The translations under genes were made by a program, and so were the position numbers. From the NCBI GenBank assembly GCA_964419055.1, contig CAYQNU010000018.1:15106-79105 (forward strand): DNA of 64,000 bases. Reading direction: 5' to 3'. The stretch comes from CAYQNU01 sp964419055. GTDB taxonomy: Bacteria > Bacteroidota > Bacteroidia > Flavobacteriales_D > Parvicellaceae. Position 1 is the stretch's first letter. The number at the start of each line of letters is the position of its first letter. Under the pieces are notes generated by a model, which worked only from the letters and a program-made list of their open reading frames with translations, did no database searches and was not told the DNA's origin. This document shows, piece after piece, positions 27,601 to 34,411 of this stretch.

Positions 27601-27884
27601 ATACAGTAATTAATACGAATGCATTTTCACCAAATGGTGATGGTATAAATGAAGTGGTTACTTTCGATATACCAAATTTATTGCAAGATAATGATAATAA
27701 AGTGTATTTTATAAATAGATGGGGAGACGTTATTCGAGAATATACCAATTATAATAACCTAGATGTTGCGTGGGATGGTAAAAATAATTCCGGTGTAGAA
27801 TTACCCGATGGTACCTACTTTTTTATTATTGAAATACCCAGTCAAGATTATAAAGCCACTGGGTGGGTTCAATTGGTGAGATAA
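21693..27884 (+). CDS. Giant T9SS type B surface protein with beta-helix, SprB-like and Ig-like repeats
   Basis: 2063 residues. Signal peptide to about 19 (SVNAA). Residues about 25-900 look like right-handed parallel beta-helix with many N-x-I-x-G-N turns (for example HGNIIGL, NYIGTNKNG). SprB-like repeats follow at about 1127-1280 (CNGSDDGTI, LTATDINGCQ), a PKD-like module from about 1283 (WNFGNGN), four 70-residue tandem Ig-like modules at 1451-1730, another SprB-like repeat (CNGNSDGEIEYTASGG), and a type B (CHU_C) sorting domain from about 1974 (NAFSPNGDGINEVVTF ... DGTYFFII). Exported by T9SS and likely cell-surface linked; candidates are adhesion or gliding. It is followed by PorP/SprF and OmpA partners, as sprB-type genes usually are. 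Confidence 0.9.
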   Translation: MKRILAFWTFFASILSVNAAIYKVTTTNFTGPGSVSEAVTNATSGSDSIVFDLKGTIVFSTTLTLTSSVTLIGPGSDNLQLQSSGITLFDINVMASNVNITGFTLTTSGIAGGSAIQSGASELIIYDCIFTNCNSSGIGGAITANTGGLTVHSCSFVNVIAATNGGSIFLTTNSGLPSNIVNCTFGRTSGFSTENGQNGGAIYINVSSGTVNIVNNTFARLSVTTQGGAVYSNVANYNLRNNIFYQNAPNSQFRDLGGTMPSIRGFNCFQQAPTAYVPGTNDVNGGSWASWISSNSSLQLQKFGRGHYGLNVTEFAPSIDNADQSIVTTFFDNFGYERKDVRSAPREVQGIYYGANQIDRGSVEYSPFKVTNNNATGVGSLADIVDSVNNSTRPGPLYVWFEIPGSGPHTITAASQYITNRAYNYLDGFSQLGSKEGSYSFGPEYTIDIDNTASLVSCFYTFGDYIEIKGFQIQNFDIPILIFSNNVGLYGNYIINGNYGINTGGSTSSCIIGSEKGKDRNYIVSCNAKAMEIGGSYHWIKGNYIGVQPNGVANGNSEGIDLNGALDCLVGGSSSAEGNLICGSSLYGIRLLGASSCQVRNNILGINPTNTSTAGYENSRGIEVESSNNNFIGGSIYPGGGNVVASASGDGVYISNSGSNYFHGNIIGLRPDGLTAGSIANNGIRITGSTDNNYIGDYMTVDFRNVISNCQESGVFSDATSGNSNFINYNYIGTNKNGLGNMGNGKDGIHLLGSLGSFSGQALVENNLIGHHNNATFGRAIFVENGRASVYTNTIGKDLSGNSASNRIGIQVKGVDAEGSIYQNTLFNSLQQGILVDDVATNFGLSIDFNNIQYNGAQGVFVTNGSKKVDFYEDSVKNNGTGGIIVANGCDSIVMEFCIANNNGSGLDFDLGNAGPGGYVMNQGVSFPIISAANYCSGQLTIEGTFSDANFPNTEFNCAFYLIPAGSAHPSNHGGTYEVIGSDYIFTDGTGFISFTFDYFNTFSPGDLITMAVTKIENEGQHLTSELAANFVISSNLSVTVTPTNPLCTNDFGSATATVIGSSNDPEWHLVSALGNPISFGTTVTNLLPDNYACIIVNGGCTDTAFFTITAPTILNPGIASTLTNVNCLGGTDGSIQLITAASGGTLPYQYSIDNVTFQASDLFSGLPAGTYAIFVRDANNCIDTTTSITVSEPATALTVTTSTTNLTCNGSDDGTITTTISGGSPGYSFAWTGPNSFVANTQNITSLEPGFYVLTATDINGCQVIENAAEIIEPASNNVNFTISNATACVGEGITFTNTSDPGATAYFWNFGNGNLTNNTLENSSTVYTGDGTYFVDFIVTYGACQDSLTQVINVNPVPVLTNANSTTICSGDNVNFTFSTDIASTFTWYGIDNTSVSGETLTNQSTNINSDVLINNSGTPQMVEYIVIPATAQCTSSGQSFYAWVNPLPTVIAPNDTTICTNESLMLSGSGAASYTWDNGITDGVAFNPSNTTVYTVTGTDGNGCQNTDATTVVVNTLPTISAPSDYAICNGASTTLNATGGLSYSWDNGVSDGISFTPIGTQTYTVVGQDANGCQNSDAVTVTVNTLPTIIAPNFYSICQGESTTLTATGGVSYTWDNGVSNGVAFTPSVFATYTVVGVDGNGCQNNDTVSIAINNLPTVIAPADYTICSGASTTLNGSGALTYVWNNGVTDGVAFNPTSTLLYTVTGTDTNGCENTDQVTITVSSPISLTFNVTNVSCNGNSDGEIEYTASGGTAPYTIGINGNNPFTMSSNPTILGGLSGGYTFNGILTDANGCQTTNSTNITEPNAISYSIITLSDTCSAGVGTLSYASVSGGTTPYTYGDLSGVNSTSSVFVGSAGSYNTFVEDANGCVSNQSATIGNVTAPVNGGTFGPYSTCDDEPIEIVAFGGTSYQWSGGSTAIPSVANPTVNPTQNTTYYVTISFGTCTLSDSVLVTIDSSCDSLDNNTVINTNAFSPNGDGINEVVTFDIPNLLQDNDNKVYFINRWGDVIREYTNYNNLDVAWDGKNNSGVELPDGTYFFIIEIPSQDYKATGWVQLVR
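26043..26882 (+). repeat. Four in-frame 210-bp repeats (70-residue Ig-like modules)
   Basis: Units at 26043-26252, 26253-26462, 26463-26672 and 26673-26882. Each encodes P-T-[IV]-x-A-P ... I-C ... W-[DN]-N-G-[IV] ... Y-T-V-x-G-x-D ... G-C-[QE]-N. Two cysteines per module are conserved. All units are exactly 70 codons with no indels. Confidence 0.92.
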
Positions 27885-27923
27885 ATTATGACAATTAAAA
27901 AATGAATAGATAAATAAGTGTTT

Positions 27924-28847
27924 ATGAAAAAATTATTATTTGCTTTAAGTTTACTGTGTAGTTTAGGATATACAGCACAACAGGATGCTTTGTTTAGCCA
28001 ATATATGTTTAATCCCTTTGCTATCAATCCCGCTTATGCAGGTAGTAGAAATTCTTTAAGTGGAGTATTATTGGCGCGTAAACAATGGGCTGGCTTTTCA
28101 GGAGCACCAGCTACAGGTACTTTTGCTGTTCATAGTCCATTCAAAGGAAAAAACTTTGCATTAGGTTTTAATGCCATTGTTGAAGAAATAGGACCTTCAA
28201 TAAATTCTGGAGCATTTTTGACCTATGCTTACCACTTAAAACTACCAGTTGGAAAACTATCTTTTGGTTTAAGAGGAGGACTTTTTTCATCTCGATTGAA
28301 TAATAATCTTTTGAGATTTGATGACGGCACAGATGTTACCAATACGGGTGGTGTTTTAAAAGGAATGACCCCTAATTTCGATTTTGGGGCTTATTATTAC
28401 ACTCAAAAGTTTTATGTTGGTCTGAGTTCATCTCATTTAACGGGAGGCACATTGAAATTTAGAGAAAATAATTTGACCTATCAAATCAGTAGACATTATA
28501 TGTTAGCCTCAGGTTTGGCAATGGTCGTTAATCCAAATGTGGTGTTTAAGCCATCCATTCTAGTTAAATATGTTGAAGGTGCACCGTTAAATTTTGATGC
28601 CAATGTGAGTGTATTATTGAAAAAAGATTTTTGGATTGGAATGTCTTATAGAACAAATTCAGCTTTCAATGCACAATCATTAGTTGGAATTTTTGAATAT
28701 AATATAACTGATTTTTTAAGAATAGGGTATAGTTATGATTTTGCAATGGGGAAATTACGCAATTATAACAGTGGTTCTCATGAACTATTCCTTGGAGTAG
28801 ATATGAATATTTCTAAGAAAGTTTCATTATCTCCTCGATATTTATAA
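27924..28847 (+). CDS. PorP/SprF family type IX secretion outer-membrane protein
   Basis: 307 residues from the ATG at 27924 (a GTG two codons earlier is in frame). Signal peptide ends near YTAQ. Family marks: QDALFSQYMFNPFAINPAYAGSR, RKQWAGFSGAPATGTFAVHSP, FGLRGGLF and the C-terminal GYSYDF ... HELFLGVDM. SprF-type barrels are needed for export or surface attachment of the adjacent type B cargo; here it starts 39 bases after the giant surface-protein gene. Probably specific for that cargo (inference). Confidence 0.92.
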   Translation: MKKLLFALSLLCSLGYTAQQDALFSQYMFNPFAINPAYAGSRNSLSGVLLARKQWAGFSGAPATGTFAVHSPFKGKNFALGFNAIVEEIGPSINSGAFLTYAYHLKLPVGKLSFGLRGGLFSSRLNNNLLRFDDGTDVTNTGGVLKGMTPNFDFGAYYYTQKFYVGLSSSHLTGGTLKFRENNLTYQISRHYMLASGLAMVVNPNVVFKPSILVKYVEGAPLNFDANVSVLLKKDFWIGMSYRTNSAFNAQSLVGIFEYNITDFLRIGYSYDFAMGKLRNYNSGSHELFLGVDMNISKKVSLSPRYL

Positions 28848-28871
28848 TTATTAATTAGAAAAAGATTTGTG

Positions 28872-31538
28872 ATGAGTTTCAATAAAAATCAATTAAAGAG
28901 TTTATTAGTGTTTTGTTTTGTAAGTGCCTATTTTTCGTTGTTTGCAATTACACAACAGCCTCCTAAGACAGGTAAAAAGGAGCTTCGAAAGTATTATGAA
29001 TATGAAGTTTTTAAAGTTCATGGTTTAAATTCAGAATTTGCTGAATTTAGTCCAGTATTGTATAAACAAGATTTTATTTTCGCTAGTAATAGGAATTATG
29101 ATTTCAATATTATTGGTGAAGACAACTGGTCAAATACCAATCATATCAATATTTTCAAAGCTGAAGTAAAAAATGAAAGTTCTGATTCCATGGAGGCTAC
29201 TCGTGTAAGACTTTTTGATAAGGTGTTTTTGGACAATGATCATACAGGTCCAATTAGTTTTTCACAAGATGGAACGGAAGCCATATTCACAAAAGTTTCT
29301 CATAGAAAACAAAATGTATTTGGGGATAAAACGGCTCGTCCACAATTGTACATTTCTAAATTGGTAAATGATAAATGGACAGATGTTAAAAAGTTGCCAT
29401 TTGTTAAAGTTAATTATTCATATGGCCACCCAACTTTATCAGCTGATGGAACTATTTTGTATTATGTTAGTGACGAAGTTGGGGGAATGGGTGGAAAAGA
29501 TATTTGGAAAGTTGAACGAAAAGGCGATACTTGGGGTGAACCTTCACCCTTGAGAGAAGTAAATTCGGCAGGTGATGAGTTGTTTCCTTCTTTTGTTGAT
29601 GGCAATCTTTATTTTTCCTCCAATGGTAGAGGTGGAAAAGGTGGATTGGATTTGTATATGTCGAAAGGTAAAGACGGAGTTTTTTCATCTCCTGAAAGTC
29701 TAGGTGAAACGATTAACTCCGAAGCTGATGAATTTGGAATTGTATTTAATGCGAATAGATTAAGTGGATATTTTTCTTCAAACCGATTAAATGGAAAAGG
29801 AGATGATGATATATATTATTTCAAAGTTATTGAAAAGGTAATCGTAGAAGATGACGTTATAGAGGGGCAATTTGTATATAAAAAATTAGGAGCAGATAAG
29901 CCAGAAGGACTAGATGTTGTGCTATTAGATGAGGACGGCAACGTTGTAATGCAAACAAAAACAGATGCTAATGGTGAGTTTAAATTCAAAGCATTGGATT
30001 CTGATAAAAAATACATCATCCGTTTGATGAAAGATGGCGAAGAGGTGGAATTAATTTTATACGGAAAAGATGCTGATTCCTTTTTATTGGCCAACAAAGA
30101 AGGCGATTTTGTATATCGAAAATTATCAACTGAGAGTATTGGCACCTTGTCATTAATTGATGAGGAAAACGTAGATCCTGTTACACGTACAGGTACTATG
30201 AATGGTCAGTTTGTATATTCTAAATTGAAAAACGATGTACCTGCAGGTGTAGATGTTTTCTTGATAGATGATGAAGGCAATATTGTTGACAGAACAAAAA
30301 CAGATGCCTATGGTAATTTTCAATTTTCAAAACTTTCAATGGATAAAAATTACCGCGTAAAAATTGGTGATTTAGATGACGATGTTAATTTGTTAATCTA
30401 CAATAAAAAAGATCAAATAATGTCGGTTTTGGCGGCAGGTCAAGATGGAATATTTAATTATAGAAAGTTAAAAACAGACAATACTTACAATCTTGATTAT
30501 TTGCAATTAGAAGAATCATCGTTGCAGTTTCCTGATCCTAATATGCAATTGGCAGGTGAGTTTTTATTTAGAAGTTTAAATAAAACAATTGGAAATTTGG
30601 ATTATGAAATTCTTGATGAAAACTATCAATTGATTACTAAGGGTAAAACAAATGAAAGTGGATATTTTAGAGAAACGAATATACCATCCAAAGATATGGT
30701 TGTATTTAAGATTGATGGGAATAAATATAAAGAAGATGTAAACTTGATTATATTAGATAGGACCAAACAAGTGGTAGTGAAATTAGATAAGAATAGCGAT
30801 GGTTATTTTATTTACAAAAAACTTAAATCCTCGGGTTCTGATTTAGTTGTGGAAGATGAATTGACTAATATGTTAAAAGGGAAAGGAGTAAATGCCCAAT
30901 TTGTATTTAAAAAATTGTCTTCAGATAAAAAATCATTTGAGTATGAATTGTATGATGAAAACGGAAAATTGGTAATTAAAGGTAAAACCAATGATTTGGG
31001 CGTTTTAAGTCATACTGATTTGGATCCATCTAAATTTTATCAATTTAAATTATTGGGGACAGGAAATGATGCCGATCTTAAAATTTGGGATGCTGAAAAA
31101 GGTGAAATGGTTTTAATTAAAAAATCAAAAAATGGGTTTTATGAATTTGGTAAAAAACCTCAACATGTAGTAAGCGAGTCAAGCGTAGCTTCTGGTAAAA
31201 TAATTCAAACCATTTACTACAGTCAGGATGTTTACAAAATTGGAGGTGACAGCCGAATTAAAGCTATGACCATCGTGAAATTCATGAACGATAATCCAAC
31301 TGCAAAAATAGTTGTAGCAGGTCATTCATCTCACGAAGGAGCTGAAGATTACAATAATGAATTATCTGAAAAACGTATGCAGGAATTAGTTGACTTTTTA
31401 ATAGAAAAAGGTGTTTCGGCTGAACGTATTATAGGTGAGTTCCATGGTGAAACTAAACCTATGGTTCAATGTGGCTCAAAATGTTCTGAAAAAGATCACG
31501 CAAATAATAGAAGAACAGAAATTAAAGTAGTGAAATAA
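28872..31538 (+). CDS. OmpA-family protein with PD40 propeller and four regulatory-like repeats
   Basis: 888 residues from the ATG at 28872. Signal peptide to about 27, PD40/WD40-like beta-propeller motifs at about 35-315 (SADGTILYYVSDEVGGMGGKD, SSNGRGGKGGLD, YFSSNRLNGKGDDD), then four related modules of about 110 residues from about 332 to 765, each starting [GA]-x-F-[VL]-[FY]-x-x-L and containing K-T-[DN]-x-x-G. The C-terminal OmpA domain (about 780-888) keeps NNRRTE but has GHSSHEG where HTDxxG is usual, so the peptidoglycan-binding Asp is Ser. Third gene of the surface-protein operon; it would link the SprF complex to the periplasm or cell wall. Confidence 0.87.
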   Translation: MSFNKNQLKSLLVFCFVSAYFSLFAITQQPPKTGKKELRKYYEYEVFKVHGLNSEFAEFSPVLYKQDFIFASNRNYDFNIIGEDNWSNTNHINIFKAEVKNESSDSMEATRVRLFDKVFLDNDHTGPISFSQDGTEAIFTKVSHRKQNVFGDKTARPQLYISKLVNDKWTDVKKLPFVKVNYSYGHPTLSADGTILYYVSDEVGGMGGKDIWKVERKGDTWGEPSPLREVNSAGDELFPSFVDGNLYFSSNGRGGKGGLDLYMSKGKDGVFSSPESLGETINSEADEFGIVFNANRLSGYFSSNRLNGKGDDDIYYFKVIEKVIVEDDVIEGQFVYKKLGADKPEGLDVVLLDEDGNVVMQTKTDANGEFKFKALDSDKKYIIRLMKDGEEVELILYGKDADSFLLANKEGDFVYRKLSTESIGTLSLIDEENVDPVTRTGTMNGQFVYSKLKNDVPAGVDVFLIDDEGNIVDRTKTDAYGNFQFSKLSMDKNYRVKIGDLDDDVNLLIYNKKDQIMSVLAAGQDGIFNYRKLKTDNTYNLDYLQLEESSLQFPDPNMQLAGEFLFRSLNKTIGNLDYEILDENYQLITKGKTNESGYFRETNIPSKDMVVFKIDGNKYKEDVNLIILDRTKQVVVKLDKNSDGYFIYKKLKSSGSDLVVEDELTNMLKGKGVNAQFVFKKLSSDKKSFEYELYDENGKLVIKGKTNDLGVLSHTDLDPSKFYQFKLLGTGNDADLKIWDAEKGEMVLIKKSKNGFYEFGKKPQHVVSESSVASGKIIQTIYYSQDVYKIGGDSRIKAMTIVKFMNDNPTAKIVVAGHSSHEGAEDYNNELSEKRMQELVDFLIEKGVSAERIIGEFHGETKPMVQCGSKCSEKDHANNRRTEIKVVK
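29859..31166 (+). repeat. Four diverged ~110-residue modules inside the OmpA-family gene
   Basis: Modules begin near 29865 (EGQFVYKKL), 30201 (NGQFVYSKL), 30546 (LAGEFLFRSL) and 30891 (NAQFVFKKL). Each has an L-x-D-E-[DN]-x-x strand pair and K-T-[DN]-x-x-G. Boundaries are approximate. Confidence 0.7.
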
Positions 31539-31559
31539 TCGTAACAATAGTTAATAAGG

Positions 31560-31590
31560 AAGCCTTGATATTTTTATCGGGGCTTTTTTT
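31560..31590 (+). terminator. Intrinsic terminator after the type B surface-protein operon
   Basis: AAGCCTTGATA, loop TTTT, TATCGGGGCTT with two G-U pairs, then a T run. It also overlaps the end of the convergent DCC gene. Confidence 0.8.
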
Positions 31591-31981
31591 ATTCCATAAT
31601 TTGAGCAGAATATGATTTGGCCATATCAAATGAACACGTATTGGATTTAATTAATCGTTTTCTCCTTTTTGCAATGAATTTGTACACACCATCACGAATA
31701 AATGGAGGTACAAGGATGAAAATATATAAAAGTGGATATAGGGACTTTAATTGTTTTAAAATTTCCAACACTCCTCTTGAATGACTGTATACATTTTTCC
31801 CATCAACAAATATAATAGTTTCCTCCGGTTTAGCTTTAATATTTAATTCATTAATCAATCTTTGACCAGCCGAAGATTGATTGGGACAAACCATTAAATT
31901 ACGCTTCTTGTTTTTCTTTAAGATAAACAAAACAGATCGATTGCAAAACGCACAATCGCCATCAAAAATCACCACTTTCAT
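31589..31981 (-). CDS. Thiol-disulfide oxidoreductase DCC family protein (DUF393)
   Basis: 130 residues. Begins with the DCC signature VIFDGDCAFCNRSVLFIL, with the CxxC pair at Cys10 and Cys13; the rest contains a hydrophobic stretch (LYPLLYIFILVPPFI) and a basic end. Predicted thioredoxin-fold protein. It starts in an ATGA overlap with the stop of the upstream FG-GAP gene, so the pair is translationally coupled. Confidence 0.9.
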   Translation of the reverse strand: MKVVIFDGDCAFCNRSVLFILKKNKKRNLMVCPNQSSAGQRLINELNIKAKPEETIIFVDGKNVYSHSRGVLEILKQLKSLYPLLYIFILVPPFIRDGVYKFIAKRRKRLIKSNTCSFDMAKSYSAQIME

Positions 31982-34257
31982 TTTTTTATAAATTTTGATG
32001 TCAAAGTTTTTTGAGAAGTTTCAATCATTAGAATGTAAAATCCAGACTCAAGGTTGTGGATAAGAATTTCATTCCCTTTCTTATTCCATTCTTTAGAAAC
32101 TATACGTCCAGCATTATCGATTATTGAATAATGATAATCTATGTATGTATCCAAGCCTTTTATAAAAATTTGAGAAGCACCAGGATTTGGATAAATTTGA
32201 ATGCCTAATTCTTTATCATCTTCAAAGATGAATGAAGTGTTGTCATTAGTTCCCATATAAAGAGAAAGACCGCCTCTTTTAGTACCCACAATTAAATCAA
32301 CTAAAGTGTCATTATTCAAATTTCCTATGGCGGGTGCCGAATTGGGACCAATATTGATACCGCTTACCAACGTATCCACAACTGTAAATGTACCCATGAT
32401 GTTGCCATTTATGCCGTTATAGTGAAATATATCTCCTCTTTCACTACCTACAAATAGCTGTATATCATTTTGATTATTTCGAAATAAAACAGGCGCACTG
32501 TTTCCAATGGTCGTCCACCATTCGCTTACATCAACATTACCCCAATTGGTGGCTTGCAAACGAAATATTGGAGAAGTTTGCCCTCCCACATTTTCGTAAT
32601 AATTTAAGTTGCCGTTTTCTTCTCCAATAATTAAATCAAAGTCCCCGTCTCCGTTAATATCAAACAAGGTCGGTTTGGCAGCATAGCCCACATCAATAAT
32701 TTGATTATTGTCATCCATTAATTGCGGTGAGGTCAGGCTTAATGTTAATGTGGTGCTGTTTCCGCTGCTATTAGTAAACAAGTGGACCTTTCCATCATAA
32801 TCACCAATAATCATATCTAAGTCGCCATCATTATCCATGTCGGCAAAGGAAGGATAGGCTCCAGTAGTGAATCCCAAACTACCTAAATTTAAAAAGTTAT
32901 CTGTAATGCGAAGAAAAGCTGGTGAGCTAGCAGAACCTGTGTTTTTGTATAAGGAGATTTTTGTTTGATAACTGCTGCTTGAAGTGGGAGTAAAATACCC
33001 AAAGTTCCCAATAACTAAATCAACTAATCCATCCCCATCAAAATCAGTTAGAACAGGATATGCTTGGGTGCCCATGTCTATCATCTCATCTTGAATAAAG
33101 TCCTTTTGGATGAGTTGAAAAACGGGATTATCAGTGGCTCCATAATTTTTATAAAACCAAATACTTTTGGCGTCATCACTCTGCATTTCAATATTGGGTG
33201 TGACCATTAAGTCTTTAATACCATCATTATCTACATCTTCGTAAAATGCTGCTGGAAAAGTGTACGGTGCTGCTGCGATTGTATTTGAAGGAAAGTTGGT
33301 CTCTTGTGAAACCATAGATGTGTTCATATTGACCCCAGAACCATCATTCCAAAGTGCTACTAAATTGTTAAAACTGACATCACCCAATAAAACATCTTTT
33401 ACACCATCTCCATTAAGGTCCAAGGCTGTTACAGTGGATCCGCTGTGACGAAGGTTCCTGTATTCAGCAACATCTTCGGCTGAAATAAAATGAATCCCAT
33501 TTCCATCCGGTTTTCCAACTTCAGGTGCAGAAATAACCGAAGTACAGGTATCAAAGAGAATGCATTCATTGGTACCAGTACCTGTTTCTAAAAAGTGCCC
33601 CCAACAATCATTTTTTAATTCAAACTGAATGGAATCACAGCCAAAACCGTTTTCAATAGACATGTTTTTGTGGAATTCCAAGGTTTCTCCAATAATCGAA
33701 AAAGTCAAAACATCTAAATCACCATCGCCATCAATATCAATTACCTCGGGTAGATCAACTTTACTAACAAATAAATTACTCAAAAGTGGGTTGGGTAAAG
33801 ACGGTCTCAATGTATAAACATATGGGTCTGAAACATATTCAAATAAAATTTCGGTAGCAGTTGAAGTGTTTTTCCAAACTCCCATTCCACCAAAAACATA
33901 GGAGAAAATGTCTTTTTTACCATCACAATTGTAATCTCTCAAAATAGCCCAATTTTCTAATTTTGGAAAATCTGATTCATATTTTGGAGCATGTTCAAAT
34001 TCAGATGTAATGGTGTTAAATGTAAATGTCAAAATTTTGTTACCCGTCCTATCAAACACGAATAAATCTTCAATACCATCATTATTAAGGTCAATTTTTG
34101 ACAGTTGACCACTGTTTATTCCCCCAACCCAAGGAAATTTTAAAGTATTGGTTTGACTTACGAGCACATCGTTATTTCGTTCGAAATAATAATGTTGGGA
34201 AAACAAGGTGTTAGATATCAGTATTATTAATGTCAGAGCTGCTAAATTCTTAATCAT
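31978..34257 (-). CDS. FG-GAP/VCBS-repeat secreted protein with T9SS type A sorting domain
   Basis: 759 residues from the ATG at 34257, chosen since it begins directly with the signal peptide (MIKNLAALTLIILISNTLFSQ); the frame is open to 34281. At least seven FG-GAP calcium-binding motifs of the D-x-[DN]-x-D-G-x-x-D-L kind (DLNNDGIEDLFV, DIDGDGDLDVLT, DNDGDLDMIIGD, DINGDGDFDLIIG) suggest a beta-propeller. The last 80 residues are a type A sorting domain (IYPNPGASQIFIKG ... LESGFYILMIET ... KFIKK). Expected to be secreted or attached to the surface via T9SS. No enzymatic signature. A TAnnTTTG promoter match sits at 34286-34279 on the minus strand. Confidence 0.9.
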   Translation of the reverse strand: MIKNLAALTLIILISNTLFSQHYYFERNNDVLVSQTNTLKFPWVGGINSGQLSKIDLNNDGIEDLFVFDRTGNKILTFTFNTITSEFEHAPKYESDFPKLENWAILRDYNCDGKKDIFSYVFGGMGVWKNTSTATEILFEYVSDPYVYTLRPSLPNPLLSNLFVSKVDLPEVIDIDGDGDLDVLTFSIIGETLEFHKNMSIENGFGCDSIQFELKNDCWGHFLETGTGTNECILFDTCTSVISAPEVGKPDGNGIHFISAEDVAEYRNLRHSGSTVTALDLNGDGVKDVLLGDVSFNNLVALWNDGSGVNMNTSMVSQETNFPSNTIAAAPYTFPAAFYEDVDNDGIKDLMVTPNIEMQSDDAKSIWFYKNYGATDNPVFQLIQKDFIQDEMIDMGTQAYPVLTDFDGDGLVDLVIGNFGYFTPTSSSSYQTKISLYKNTGSASSPAFLRITDNFLNLGSLGFTTGAYPSFADMDNDGDLDMIIGDYDGKVHLFTNSSGNSTTLTLSLTSPQLMDDNNQIIDVGYAAKPTLFDINGDGDFDLIIGEENGNLNYYENVGGQTSPIFRLQATNWGNVDVSEWWTTIGNSAPVLFRNNQNDIQLFVGSERGDIFHYNGINGNIMGTFTVVDTLVSGINIGPNSAPAIGNLNNDTLVDLIVGTKRGGLSLYMGTNDNTSFIFEDDKELGIQIYPNPGASQIFIKGLDTYIDYHYSIIDNAGRIVSKEWNKKGNEILIHNLESGFYILMIETSQKTLTSKFIKK

Positions 34258-34278
34258 ATGATGAGGTATATTTATAAA

Positions 34279-34286
34279 CAAATTTA
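34279..34286 (-). promoter_or_regulatory. Putative -7 promoter element of the FG-GAP/DCC operon
   Basis: Reads TAAATTTG on the minus strand, 21 bases before the ATG. No -33 partner found. Confidence 0.4.
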
Positions 34287-34337
34287 ACGCTTTTTTTAAT
34301 AAAAATACATATTTTAAATATTTGATTGAAAATATTG

Positions 34338-34368
34338 TTGTGTAATATATTATGAAGTTCTATATTTG
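34338..34368 (+). promoter_or_regulatory. Putative promoter of secDF
   Basis: TATATTTG at 34361-34368 followed by CACCC, with GTTG ending 20 bases upstream as a weak -33 element. Spacing and -7 match the Bacteroidota consensus; the start would give a leader of about 38 bases. Confidence 0.6.
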
Positions 34369-34411
34369 CACCCCTAAAATTTTATAGAAATTAATTAAAT
34401 ATTATAGTTGA

